A stretch of DNA of 31,384 nt from JBCBZH01 sp039815415 (GCA_039815415.1 JBCBZH010000017.1:1-31384), one strand, 5' to 3'. Numbered from the stretch's first letter, positions 9,645 through 16,964 are shown. Translations and numbers: made by a program. The notes: generated from the sequence alone by a model not told the origin.

Positions 9645-11339
9645 ATGCTTCGTCTCCTGCTCGTACTCCTCCTCGTCGGCTGCGGTGGCTCCGATTCTCA
9701 AACGCCCGAGGCGGCTGTGCCTGCATCCGACGTGTCTGCGTCCGGCACACCTGAGACAAGGCTTGCCCGTTCCTCTGCGCCCGCTGCGCGGGACTCATCC
9801 GCCGACGCCATCTACATCATCATGGACGGCTCGGGCTCTATGTGGGGCCAACTCCCGGACAACTCTCGGAAGGTGACCGTGGCCAAAACCGTCCTGAGCG
9901 ATTTCGTGCGGCAGGATTTCGGCGACACGGAACTGGCGCTTCGGGCCTACGGCCACCGCCGCGAAGGCGATTGTCGAGACTCTGAGCTGGTTGTGCCGTT
10001 TGGTTCCGCCGAGACGGTCGTACCCCAGGTGGAGACCTTCTCCGAGTCGCTCAACCCGCTTGGCAAGACGCCCATCGCGTACAGCCTCCGCGAGGCGCTC
10101 GTGGACATGGACGGCCGCTCCGGCGAGATCATCCTGATCACCGACGGCAACGAGACCTGCGACGACGACCCGTGCGCACTCGTCCGGGCGTGGCGTGAGC
10201 AGAACATCGACATCAACGTGCACGTCGTCGGGCTCGGCATCGAAGAAAAGGAGCGCGGCGCCCTCCAGTGCATCGCCGATGCCTCGGGTACGAGCTACCG
10301 CGACGCCTCCACCGCCGACGAACTGGCGGATGAATTACGCCGCATCCGGCGCGAGTCCGTCTCGGGTGCTCGAAACACCGAACCGCCGACATTCGGGTCC
10401 GTCGGGCTGTACCTGCGCGGTGTGGATACGCGGGGCGAGGAGCGCCAAGTGGAGGGCGTGCTCATGCAGGACGGTCGAGAGCGCTACGCCGTGGACAGTG
10501 ACAGCCGCCACCCCGTGGAAGCTGGGGCGTACGACCTCGTCGCGGGGATGCGGACGGCCAACGGGACGCTCTACCGCCCCGTGCGGCGGCCGGTCACGAT
10601 GGCTGACGAGAACCAGCGCGTGGAGGTGGCCGTGGCGGTGCCGCCCTCGGTGAACGCCGTGTTCATGGAGGAGGGCGAGGAGCGCCGGGGGGCAACCGTC
10701 GTGGCCTACCAAAACGGCGCCGAGGTCTTCCGCTTCCGCTCCTTCGACACCGTCCACCTGGACGAGGGGACCTACACGTTCCGCACGAACCTCAACCAGG
10801 ACAACGAACTCACGGTTACCGAGACGTTCGGTGCGGGCGATGACAAGACGATCCGCTTCGAGGCAATCGCGACGGTCGACGTACGCGTCAGCATGTACGC
10901 GGGCTCGCGGGACGTTCGGCTTCAGGGCAACTACGACCTCTGGCAAAACGGCGAGAAGGTCTATGACATGCACACCAGCAACGGTGCCGATATCCGACCC
11001 GGGGTCTACGATGTGCACCTTGAAAACGAGCTCACCCCACACGTCGAGCGTGGTGTGGTAGTGCCGAGCACACCCGAACAGCAGCACATCCAGATCGTTG
11101 TTCCGGTTGCGTTCGTCACGTTCGCCTACGAGCGTGCCGACGGGTCTCGCGACGAAGACCGCCGGGTGTTCGTGGGCCGAGACGGTGAACGGAGGCGCAC
11201 GAAGCAGTCAGGTGTTCGGGTGGCGCTTCTGCCAGGTGCCCACACCGCCGTCGGCTGGCCGGGGCGCCCGGCTCCAGTTGCGTTTGAGGTGGAGGCAGGC
11301 GAGGAACGGACCATCGTGCTCCGGTCCGGCTCGCGATGA
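9645..11339 (+). CDS. von Willebrand A domain lipoprotein
   Basis: A 564-residue protein. Lipobox LLVGC (Cys13) makes it a lipoprotein; residues 14-54 are a Ser/Ala/Pro linker. The vWA domain spans about 55-235 with an intact MIDAS: D61-G-S-G-S65, Thr142 (LGKTPIAYS) and Asp167 (LITDGNE), so it should bind a metal and a ligand. Residues 250-564 form several beta-sandwich-like repeats (EVEAGAYDLVAG, LDEGTYTFRTN, IRPGVYDVHLE, LLPGAHTAVGW), each with a G-x-Y/H turn, probably stalk or adhesive modules. The protein likely binds extracellular or periplasmic partners. It is followed 126 bp later by the RCC1 lipoprotein in the same direction. Its first 19 residues are nearly the same as those of that neighbour. 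Confidence 0.85.
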   Translation: MLRLLLVLLLVGCGGSDSQTPEAAVPASDVSASGTPETRLARSSAPAARDSSADAIYIIMDGSGSMWGQLPDNSRKVTVAKTVLSDFVRQDFGDTELALRAYGHRREGDCRDSELVVPFGSAETVVPQVETFSESLNPLGKTPIAYSLREALVDMDGRSGEIILITDGNETCDDDPCALVRAWREQNIDINVHVVGLGIEEKERGALQCIADASGTSYRDASTADELADELRRIRRESVSGARNTEPPTFGSVGLYLRGVDTRGEERQVEGVLMQDGRERYAVDSDSRHPVEAGAYDLVAGMRTANGTLYRPVRRPVTMADENQRVEVAVAVPPSVNAVFMEEGEERRGATVVAYQNGAEVFRFRSFDTVHLDEGTYTFRTNLNQDNELTVTETFGAGDDKTIRFEAIATVDVRVSMYAGSRDVRLQGNYDLWQNGEKVYDMHTSNGADIRPGVYDVHLENELTPHVERGVVVPSTPEQQHIQIVVPVAFVTFAYERADGSRDEDRRVFVGRDGERRRTKQSGVRVALLPGAHTAVGWPGRPAPVAFEVEAGEERTIVLRSGSR

Positions 11340-11465
11340 ATACAGCCGTGCCGGACCGTCGTGCCGACCGATGCTGCCAGCCCGACGGGAAGAAATCGGA
11401 CACAGCGTGAGCCCATCACAGGGGAGCCTGCACATCTCTCGATGTCTCGCCTTTCGCTCCCTGTG

Positions 11466-12683
11466 ATGTCCCGACTCCTTCTCGCTCTCCTCCTCGCCGC
11501 ATGCGGCGGCTCTGATGCCCAGCCGCTTGAGAGTGTCGCGCCGCTCTCGAGCGCCCTGCCATCCGACACGGATGGCATGCGCGTCGTCTCCATCGCCGCC
11601 GGCGAACAGCACTCCATCGCCGTTCTCGGAGATGGCAGTGTCTGGACCTGGGGAAACGGCAGTGGCGGCGCCCTCGGTCGCGAATCGACCATTGACGACT
11701 ATTCCATTCCCGTGCATGTGCCAGGCTTGACGGGCCTTTGGGCCGACGCCCGAACCGACCGGTCCTACGTCTACGACGGCGAGAACCTCTGGACGGCGGG
11801 CTACAACCACGACGGCGGGCTGGGGTACGGCCCCACAGGCGAGGAGCCCATTTTTACCTCGCGCCCGTTTTCGGGCCTCGCCCAGCTGGACGCGTTCGGC
11901 GGGCACATCGTCGCGCGGAAAGCTGACAGCACCGTCTGGGTCTGGGGCGACGGTCGCTCCGGTCAACTTGGCAACGGCACGACGCCCTCGGTTCCGCAGG
12001 TAGAGCCACTGCAGGTGGAGCTGTTGGAGCGCATCACCACCGTCTCCGCCGGGAGCGGGTTCTCCCTTGCGCTCCAGGACGACGGTCGCCTGTGGGCCTG
12101 GGGGCAGAACAACTACGGGACGCTCGGCACGACGGGCATCTCCAGTTCAGTGTCGACCACCCGCACGTCCGAAAGCGGCGCGGTCAGCTCGTCCAGCGCA
12201 GTCGCGCGCATGTTCTCGGCAGTGCCCGTCGCCGTGATGCTGGACGAGCCGGTGATGGCGATGGCCGGTGGAGGGGAGCACGCGCTGGCAGTCCTCCGCG
12301 ACAGCACCGTCTGGGCATGGGGCCGCAACCAGAACGGCGAGGTGGGCCAGCCGGATCAGAGCGAGACCTTCCTGGAGCCCGTGCAGGTGCCCATGCTGAG
12401 CGGCATCGTGGCCGTCGAGGCCGGGAGTGGGTACAGCCTCGCGCTCCAGTCCGACGGCACGCTCTGGATGTGGGGAGGCACCTCCGGGATGCACGGCTAT
12501 GATGGCCCGTTGCACCGCCCACGGCGCATCCTTCGGGATGTGGCGGCCATCGAAGGGGGCACCACCCACGCATTCGCGGTCAAGCGCGACGGGACGCTCT
12601 ACGGATGGGGCCTGGCGGATGTCGGCCAGGTCGGCGCGGACACCGAGGGGTGGCCGCCTGTTCCCGTGCGCTTCGACCGCTGA
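11466..12683 (+). CDS. RCC1-repeat beta-propeller lipoprotein
   Basis: A 405-residue protein from ATG 11466, chosen because it gives the lipoprotein signal MSRLLLALLLAAC (Cys13); ATG 11442 is an in-frame alternative that adds eight residues. RCC1/ATS1 repeats follow: IAAGEQHSIAVLGDGSVWTWG, HIVARKADSTVWVWGDG, VSAGSGFSLALQDDGRLWAWG, MAGGGEHALAVLRDSTVWAWG, VEAGSGYSLALQSDGTLWMWGG, IEGGTTHAFAVKRDGTLYGWG, making a six- to seven-bladed propeller that fills the chain. Bacterial RCC1 propellers act as protein-binding surfaces; no catalytic residues are expected. A Ser/Thr-rich loop (about 225-245) interrupts one blade. Pairing with the vWA lipoprotein suggests a joint surface or envelope role, which is inference. 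Confidence 0.88.
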   Translation: MSRLLLALLLAACGGSDAQPLESVAPLSSALPSDTDGMRVVSIAAGEQHSIAVLGDGSVWTWGNGSGGALGRESTIDDYSIPVHVPGLTGLWADARTDRSYVYDGENLWTAGYNHDGGLGYGPTGEEPIFTSRPFSGLAQLDAFGGHIVARKADSTVWVWGDGRSGQLGNGTTPSVPQVEPLQVELLERITTVSAGSGFSLALQDDGRLWAWGQNNYGTLGTTGISSSVSTTRTSESGAVSSSSAVARMFSAVPVAVMLDEPVMAMAGGGEHALAVLRDSTVWAWGRNQNGEVGQPDQSETFLEPVQVPMLSGIVAVEAGSGYSLALQSDGTLWMWGGTSGMHGYDGPLHRPRRILRDVAAIEGGTTHAFAVKRDGTLYGWGLADVGQVGADTEGWPPVPVRFDR

Positions 12684-12705
12684 TCCTTCTGCCCGACAGG
12701 CGGCC

Positions 12706-12744
12706 CTCAAGCTGGCGACATCGACCCCGGTTCGCCAGCTCGAG
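12706..12744. terminator. Inverted pair of the 10-mer after the RCC1 gene
   Basis: CTCAAGCTGGCGA (12706-12718) and TCGCCAGCTCGAG (12732-12744) form a 13-bp stem with one mismatch and a 13-nt loop, starting 23 bp after the RCC1 stop. It is built from two facing copies of the window-wide element, much as paired uptake sequences make terminators in Neisseria and Haemophilus. No T tract follows. Confidence 0.5.
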
Positions 12745-12835
12745 GGTCGCGTCCGCGATTCGCGCCATCAGGTCGGCGCCGTGGCGGGAGAGCCATAGCG
12801 TCCCGCCCGCGTTGTGGAAAGCCGCCAGCTCGTAG
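12738..12835 (-). pseudogene. Remnant of an ABC transporter ATPase C-terminus
   Basis: On the minus strand this reads AAFHNAGGTLWLSRHGADL then MARIADATLEL, matching the last 32 residues of the ABC ATPase at 18869-19519 (ATFRDAGGTVLLSSHRADL then MERIADATLEL). By eye about 78% of the 93 bases agree. Only the H-loop region and C-terminal helix remain; no Walker motifs lie upstream. Unlike the intact gene it has no stop after TLEL but reads on through the 10-mer at 12733-12742. The other end is the 10-mer at 12823-12832. It is a duplicated, decayed gene end and not a functional gene. Confidence 0.75.
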
Positions 12836-12939
12836 GTGCCAGCACGAGCTGGTGAGACGGCTGCCGCCAGCTTGAAACGCGCCTGTGTAGAGGTGCATGC
12901 CCTGCGGCGCTTCGTCAACTCAGATAACGATGGACTCCA
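12829..12939 (-). repeat. Partial third copy (R3) of the dispersed repeat with a decayed gene end
   Basis: The block CTCGTAGGTGCC...GAGCTGGTG (12829-12854) matches CTCGTAGACGCC...GAGCTGGCG in repeats R1 and R2, including a degenerate 18-bp palindrome (12837-12854, 15 of 18 bases). About 30 bp on, 12883-12939 matches 14641-14700, which is the 3' end and flank of the unknown gene at 14661-15101: the minus strand reads ESIVI-stop-VDEAP against ESIVIRVDEAL. So a gene end plus its 3' repeat were copied here together and then decayed. Confidence 0.65.
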
Positions 12940-13129
12940 AACGACGTGGCTGCCGATCACCCTGAGGTCGCTGCCGAGCTGACGGCTCGCATCAACGCCC
13001 GCGTCGATCAGGCGCGCGACGCCTTGAGTCCTCGAGCTGGTGGGTAGCACTTGCGCCGCATAGCAGGGGGCCGTTCTGCTGCATGGAGATGATGAGTCAT
13101 CCAGCGGGGCGGGCGGTGGAGGGCTCGGG
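12940..13129. other. Rest of the remnant-rich gap
   Basis: No intact gene. It has one variant CGAGCTGGTG inside CTCGAGCTGG (13031-13042). The minus strand near 12990-13024 reads GVARLIDAGVDA, faintly like the GIARLLDGGVT segment of the kinase in this window, but too short to call. Confidence 0.4.
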
Positions 13130-13819
13130 TCAGCCATCCGTGTTCGCAGTGATGGTGTTGGCAAAAAGCTCGCCGATCCGGCGTGACCCCTCAACGGACG
13201 GGTGAACCAGATCCTCATCGTAGTGCCCCAGGTTGTCGGGATTGATGACCTCGGCCGCGGGAGCGAAGGTGACGTGGTCTGTAGCGGAGGCCATCTCCTG
13301 CAGGCGCTGGTTGAGCTCTTCGAACTCGTCGGCGCAGGCAGTGAACTCGGTCTCGGCATCGGTCGGCGGCATGTAGTAGCCCATGACCAGCACCCTGGCT
13401 CCATCTGAGACGAGGCGTTGGGCGAAGTCGGGGTAGGTGCCACGAGTGCCGTCCGCGCTTACAAGGTCGTTGAGCACACCTCCGCACGGACCACAATCGC
13501 ACGTCTCACCGAGATCATTGGCACCACCGTCCATCACGACCCACGCCCAGGTGCCACGCTCGTACTGGTCTCGGATGTCCTCCCCGTTAGCGCTGAGGAG
13601 GGCCCCGGAGACGGCATTGTCTCTGACAGTCCGACCCGTCAGCAGAGCGATGACGTCCGCAACGGATGCATCGCGGGAGCGATTCCACTCCATGACGGAG
13701 TCGCCAATGACCAGGACGGTGGGATCGCCCTCGCCAATGAGGCGGCTCCCTCCGCCGGAGTCGCAAGAGGACAGCAGAAGCGTCGGTACTGCGAGAAGAA
13801 ACGCCAGGAGGCGAAGCAT
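13130..13819 (-). CDS. SGNH/GDSL hydrolase lipoprotein
   Basis: A 229-residue protein from ATG 13819; a TTG lies just before it. Lipobox LLSSC (Cys19). SGNH blocks are all visible: block I VLVIGDSVMEW with Ser41, block II Gly72 (DNAVSGA), block III GGANDLG with Asn101, and block V DEDLVHPS with Asp203 and His206. These enzymes remove acyl groups from sugars, lipids or peptidoglycan in the envelope. A loop with four cysteines (CDCGPC near 107-112, and a later Cys) is unusual and may hold disulfides. It stands alone on the minus strand, with the remnant region downstream and a 153-bp gap to the next gene upstream. Confidence 0.9.
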   Translation of the reverse strand: MLRLLAFLLAVPTLLLSSCDSGGGSRLIGEGDPTVLVIGDSVMEWNRSRDASVADVIALLTGRTVRDNAVSGALLSANGEDIRDQYERGTWAWVVMDGGANDLGETCDCGPCGGVLNDLVSADGTRGTYPDFAQRLVSDGARVLVMGYYMPPTDAETEFTACADEFEELNQRLQEMASATDHVTFAPAAEVINPDNLGHYDEDLVHPSVEGSRRIGELFANTITANTDG

Positions 13820-13972
13820 CAATCGGGGCGCGATGGGGTAGATCCGCGCGGCACAACAAGTGAGCGCTCAGCCGCCCAGAGCAAATAGCACAGTGGGTGA
13901 AAGATGCGAAAGTAGCGCCGTTGCCTGGACGATCCGAGGACGCTAAAAGCTCTGAGTCGGTGCAGCCGCGGG

Positions 13973-14365
13973 TTACACCGCCGTCTGGCGAGCGCGGACA
14001 GCGAGGTAGGCCGCGATAGCACCGTCTACCCCAAGGCAGAACCCGCCCCACCACAGGGGGACGCCGGTGTTGACGGAGTGCCCACCGTGAGCCACGTCGT
14101 AGAGACCGTGAGCGGCATATCCGACGACAAGCCACCACTCGTTCCGTTTGTACCCGGCTACGGCAACCGCGACGAACACGGCGGCAACGGCCACTTCCCA
14201 GGCGACTACGGCCGAGCCTCCGTCCTCAACGGCGAAGAGCACATAGAGGAGGGCGATGACGACAAGGACGGTAGGGTAGAACGCGGCGTCGCGGTCGAAC
14301 CCGACGGTTCTAGCCGCCGCGACAAGCACAGCGGCGAAGGTGAGACCGATGAGAAAGCCAGCCAT
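13973..14365 (-). CDS. Small four-helix membrane protein
   Basis: A 130-residue protein, ATG 14365 to TAA 13973. Hydrophobic segments at about residues 2-20, 30-46, 55-70 and 103-122. The motif HGLYDVAHGGHSVNTGVPLWW (roughly 85-105) with several histidines between helices 3 and 4 is conserved in a family of small uncharacterised membrane proteins (it resembles DUF6010, tentatively). The histidines could bind a metal or haem; this is inference. No Shine-Dalgarno sequence. The hairpin and R1 repeat lie just upstream. Confidence 0.65.
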   Translation of the reverse strand: MAGFLIGLTFAAVLVAAARTVGFDRDAAFYPTVLVVIALLYVLFAVEDGGSAVVAWEVAVAAVFVAVAVAGYKRNEWWLVVGYAAHGLYDVAHGGHSVNTGVPLWWGGFCLGVDGAIAAYLAVRARQTAV

Positions 14366-14398
14366 GCTATGCGGTGTAACGAGTCCTTGAGGTGCTTT

Positions 14399-14439
14399 GA
14401 CGCCGCATATGAAGAAGGAGACGTTTCATATGTGGCGTC
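14399..14439. repeat. Strong 15-bp hairpin
   Basis: GACGCCGCATATGAA (14399-14413) pairs with TTCATATGTGGCGTC (14425-14439), 15 bp with one G:T pair and an 11-nt loop. It lies 34 bp upstream of the small membrane protein start on its strand, and directly beside repeat R1. It could be an operator, a leader structure or the outer part of the repeat. Confidence 0.6.
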
Positions 14440-14448
14440 TACGCATGA

Positions 14449-14620
14449 TATGCGCCCGGATCGGTCTGTATCCGTGCATCTCTTCATGAGAAGCACCTGG
14501 GTTCAACCGCCTCCGTGCATCAACGCAGCCCGCCGTCGCCGCCAGCTCGAGGCACCTTACTGGCAGACTCGACCGGAGAAGCGAGAGGTGCCCACTCGTA
14601 GACGCCAGCTCGAGCTGGCG
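14449..14620 (-). repeat. Dispersed repeat R1 (about 170 bp) with the 18-bp palindrome
   Basis: This aligns along its length with 15815-15982. Shared blocks are GTGCATCTC..CATGAGAAGC, the 10-mer at 14540-14549, CTTACTGGCAGACTCGACCG followed by GAGAA, and CTCGTAGA followed by CGCCAGCTCGAGCTGGCG (14603-14620). It lies 40 bp past the stop of the unknown gene at 14661-15101, thus at its 3' side. No open frame with protein features crosses both copies, so I treat it as non-coding. Confidence 0.8.
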
Positions 14621-14660
14621 GGGAGGCATGCCACATGCTCGTGTGGTAGAGGCGCATTCC

Positions 14661-15101
14661 CTACAGCGCCTCGTCAACCCGGATCACGATGGACTCCATC
14701 GGCGGCAGGTCGCTCTTCACGATTTTCAGCAGCGCCGCCACAACCACGAACCGGCATCCGCTGCTCTCAAGGACGAAGACGTCGCGATAGCTCTTATGTA
14801 GGGAGGGGCGTGTCTCCGCGAGTCGGGCGAGGTCCGTTTCGCCGCCCGCACTCAGGATGGGGTCCTCGAGATGCACCGGCAGGTCGATGTAGTCCACCCC
14901 GTCGAAGAGGAGGTCAAGGTTCAGGTTCTGTTCCCCCTCGCGCCACGAGTGGCGGATGACGAGCTGGCTGTGCGAGACGGAATAATCGAAGACACGGAAA
15001 TGCCCCTTGAACTCTATAGGCTCTGCGATCTCCTGAATCCACGCGTTGGCGGACTGGAACGCGCCTTTCTGCTGGTTCAGGTCGTCGGCACGGTCGAGCA
15101 T
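14661..15101 (-). CDS. Conserved-looking hypothetical protein
   Basis: A 146-residue soluble protein, ATG 15101 to TAG 14661, with no signal peptide or membrane helix. The sequence alternates strands (FKGHFRVFDYSVSHSQLVIRHSW, NLNLDLLFDGVDYIDLPVHL, RDVFVLESSGCRFVVVAALLKIV), typical of a small beta-barrel or immunity-protein-like fold. No known family recognised. It starts 17 bp after the stop of the FosA-like gene, so the two probably form an operon. A decayed copy of its last codons lies at 12883-12939, showing that this locus has been duplicated before. Confidence 0.6.
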   Translation of the reverse strand: MLDRADDLNQQKGAFQSANAWIQEIAEPIEFKGHFRVFDYSVSHSQLVIRHSWREGEQNLNLDLLFDGVDYIDLPVHLEDPILSAGGETDLARLAETRPSLHKSYRDVFVLESSGCRFVVVAALLKIVKSDLPPMESIVIRVDEAL

Positions 15102-15118
15102 AAGCGGGTATGCAGAAT

Positions 15119-15547
15119 TCAGGCCCGACGAGTGTCTGGAGCCGATACGCCAGCGTAGACCTCGTACTCCGGTCGCCCCGCTAGCGCCTCGAGCCGCGAC
15201 GCGAGTGTTCCAACGTGGACTTCCAATCGGTGGCCGTCCGGGTCAAGGAAGTAGACCGACGCCCCCTCGCTCCGGTTCTCCCGCCATTCCCTCGCCCCGG
15301 AGCGTAGAATGCGGTCACGGATCGTGTCGAAGTCACCGTCTGCTACGGCCAGCGCCGTGTGCGTCTCTCCCGAGGCGGGCGTGGCGCCCGGATTGAGAGC
15401 GAGAGCGATCCAGAGGTCGCCCGCAGCGAGGTACGCACCACGAGGCCAACGTGCGACGAGTCGGCAACCGACGGCGTCGATGTAGAACCGAACAGCACGG
15501 TTGAGGTCCGCAACGGCGAAGGTGATGTGACTGACGCCCCGGATCAT
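15119..15547 (-). CDS. FosA-like glyoxalase-fold (VOC) protein
   Basis: A 142-residue protein very close in layout to FosA, the Mn-dependent glutathione transferase that inactivates fosfomycin. It has the metal ligands His7, His63 and Glu109, and Thr9, Tyr39, Trp46, Ser93, Ser97, Tyr99 and Arg118 at the positions of the FosA active site. The block REWRENRSEG..VYFLDPDGHRLE (86-109) is nearly diagnostic. The potassium/phosphonate-site lysine (Lys90 of FosA) is Arg89 here, and a Cys lining the pocket is Ala48. It may be a chromosomal FosA/FosX relative or another VOC enzyme with a small anionic substrate. Function against fosfomycin is not shown by sequence. It is the first gene of a probable operon with the 14661-15101 gene. 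Confidence 0.8.
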   Translation of the reverse strand: MIRGVSHITFAVADLNRAVRFYIDAVGCRLVARWPRGAYLAAGDLWIALALNPGATPASGETHTALAVADGDFDTIRDRILRSGAREWRENRSEGASVYFLDPDGHRLEVHVGTLASRLEALAGRPEYEVYAGVSAPDTRRA

Positions 15548-15676
15548 CCGGCGGTAGGAGGAGACTAAAACGGAGGACGGTAGAACTGATGGCGACTCAG
15601 CCGCTCAGGGCTAGCAGCACAGTGATTGAGCAACGTTGCATGATAGAGCGTAGCCCGCTCAGGTCGACAGGACCGT

Positions 15677-15754
15677 CTCTACGTCGTCCTCTCTCCCGAG
15701 GGGACAGGGTGAGGGGTCTCGAGCTGACGAGTGGATGCCTGCCTTTGCAGGCAT
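15677..15754. repeat. REP-like composite hairpin
   Basis: An 8-bp stem with a 4-nt loop (ATGCCTGC-CTTT-GCAGGCAT, 15735-15754) within GAGTGGATGCCTGCC..GGCATGACG, preceded by CTCTCCCGAGGGGACAGGGT and by CTCGAGCTGACGA (15718-15730), a variant of the window-wide element. Sequences of this design (stem flanked by GTCAT and CCACTC) are common extragenic repeats in many bacteria. A degenerate relative (CTGACGAGTGAATGCC) lies at 20883-20915. Confidence 0.55.
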
Positions 15755-15814
15755 GACGGCGAGGATGGACAACTGGACGTGATGGAGCCCTCTCCATGCG
15801 AGTGAGCGTCGCTG

Positions 15815-15982
15815 TATGCGACCAGATCAATGTATATCTGTGCATCTCGGCATGAGAAGCGCCTCGGGCTACACTCGTGCACCCACGCAGCCCGCAGTCG
15901 TCGCCAGCTCGAGACGCCTTACTGGCAGACTCGACCGGAGAACCGAGAAATGCCTGCTCGTAGACGCCAGCTCGAGCTGGCG
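15815..15982 (-). repeat. Dispersed repeat R2 with the 18-bp palindrome
   Basis: Second copy of R1, same orientation. It holds the 10-mer at 15902-15911 and the perfect palindrome at 15965-15982, in both copies 63 bp apart, and it ends 20 bp after the stop codon of the SUMF1-domain gene. Like R1 it sits at the 3' side of a minus-strand gene. Confidence 0.8.
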
Positions 15983-16002
15983 AAAGACGCCGTCGCCTGT
16001 TC

Positions 16003-16917
16003 TCAACCAGACGCGTCATGGGCGAGGCGGAAGCCGTCGCCGCTCTCGCGGTACGTCCGCTCGTGCCGGGCGCGGACGGCGGATCGGACCTCGTCGGGCC
16101 CGTTCAGCCAGGAGCCGCCGCGCAGGACAAACTCGATGCACGCCGTCTCCGGGTCATCGCTCCAGCAGTCCTGGACGAACTCCCAGACGTTGCCGTGCAT
16201 GTCGTACAGGCCAAAGGCGTTCGGTGCATACGTCTTGACCGGGACGGTGGAGTTTGGGGCACCACAATCATCAGTCATATAGCCGTATCGAGCCTGGGTG
16301 CAGTCGATGGTATCGCTCCAGGCATAGCGTGTGGTGTTTCCCGCACGAGCGGCATATTCCCACTCCGCCTCGGTCGGGAGCCGGTAGGTGCGGTCGGTCT
16401 CGGCGTTGAGCCACGGCAGGAACACCTCCGTGAACTCATTCCAACTCACCTCAATCACGGGGCGGTTGCCTTTTCCCCATCCATTGTCGCCCCCGTCGGC
16501 ATCGTTGGTCGCGCACACGCCGTCGTCGATGCAGGTCTGGTAGAGCGCCCACGTCATCTCGGTCTCTGCGAGATAGAACGGCTCGACGGCAACAGTGCGC
16601 TGGCGTTGCTCCGCCGCCGCATCCGCCCACTCGTCGTCTGTGCAGGGCTCGTCCCCGATTCCGCAGCCCATGTCGAACGTGCCCCCAGGAATGGCCTTCA
16701 TGGTGAAGGAGACACCGCGCACGGTCTCAGCATAGTCGCCAGCTCGTTCGTGGGGCATTGGGCTGACGACGGGCTGCGAAGCCGCAGGAGCGACGAGCGG
16801 GATGCGTTCGTTGGCAAGAGGCTCGGGGGCAGATCCCAACCCCGACGCCAGCGCGATGGCAACACCGATGGCGGCGACAGCGCCCAGTGCAAAGAGGACG
16901 GTTCGTGTGTGCGTCAT
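16003..16917 (-). CDS. SUMF1/FGE-sulfatase-domain protein, membrane anchored
   Basis: A 304-residue protein, ATG 16917. A basic N-terminus and helix (about 7-26) give an uncleaved anchor or signal. The SUMF1 domain (72-300) shows IPGGTFDMG, RPVIEVSWNEF, YRLPTEAEWEYAARAG (178-193), FGLYDMHGNVWEFVQD (235-250), VLRGGSW (264-270) and GFRLA. True formylglycine-generating enzymes need a pair of cysteines after RGGSW; here the segment is RGGSWLNGPDEVRSAVRARH with no cysteine, so it is not an FGE. Members without them include sugar- or protein-binding domains and other oxidases. Several other cysteines (85, 92, 129, 135, 206, 218, 251, 260) suggest disulfides in an exported domain. Confidence 0.85.
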   Translation of the reverse strand: MTHTRTVLFALGAVAAIGVAIALASGLGSAPEPLANERIPLVAPAASQPVVSPMPHERAGDYAETVRGVSFTMKAIPGGTFDMGCGIGDEPCTDDEWADAAAEQRQRTVAVEPFYLAETEMTWALYQTCIDDGVCATNDADGGDNGWGKGNRPVIEVSWNEFTEVFLPWLNAETDRTYRLPTEAEWEYAARAGNTTRYAWSDTIDCTQARYGYMTDDCGAPNSTVPVKTYAPNAFGLYDMHGNVWEFVQDCWSDDPETACIEFVLRGGSWLNGPDEVRSAVRARHERTYRESGDGFRLAHDASG

Positions 16918-16964
16918 CTCCCCAATCTAGGTGGAGCTGCAGCGCGGACATGCCTCTCCCGGCC

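Larger units (their letters stand above)
15548..16002. other. Repeat-filled gap, 455 bp
   Basis: Between the FosA-like gene and the SUMF1-domain gene there is no convincing gene. It holds the REP-like hairpin (15677-15754) and repeat R2 (15815-15982). The minus-strand frame of 140 codons through it (15597-16019) starts inside the SUMF1 gene, is Arg/Ser rich and runs straight through the repeats. Confidence 0.6.

Noticed and set aside
12990..13024. Kinase remnant (GVARLIDAGVDA)
   Set aside because: Only about 12 residues resemble the kinase segment GIARLLDGGVT; too short to tell from chance.
14399..16002. Integron cassette array with attC sites
   Set aside because: The repeats lie at gene 3' ends in one orientation, but I find no RYYYAAC/GTTRRRY core pairs and no integrase, and neighbouring genes change strand.
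15597..16019. Minus-strand open frame of 140 codons through R2
   Set aside because: It runs through the repeat and the REP-like hairpin, is Arg/Ser rich and has no start signal; similar frames in R1 differ.
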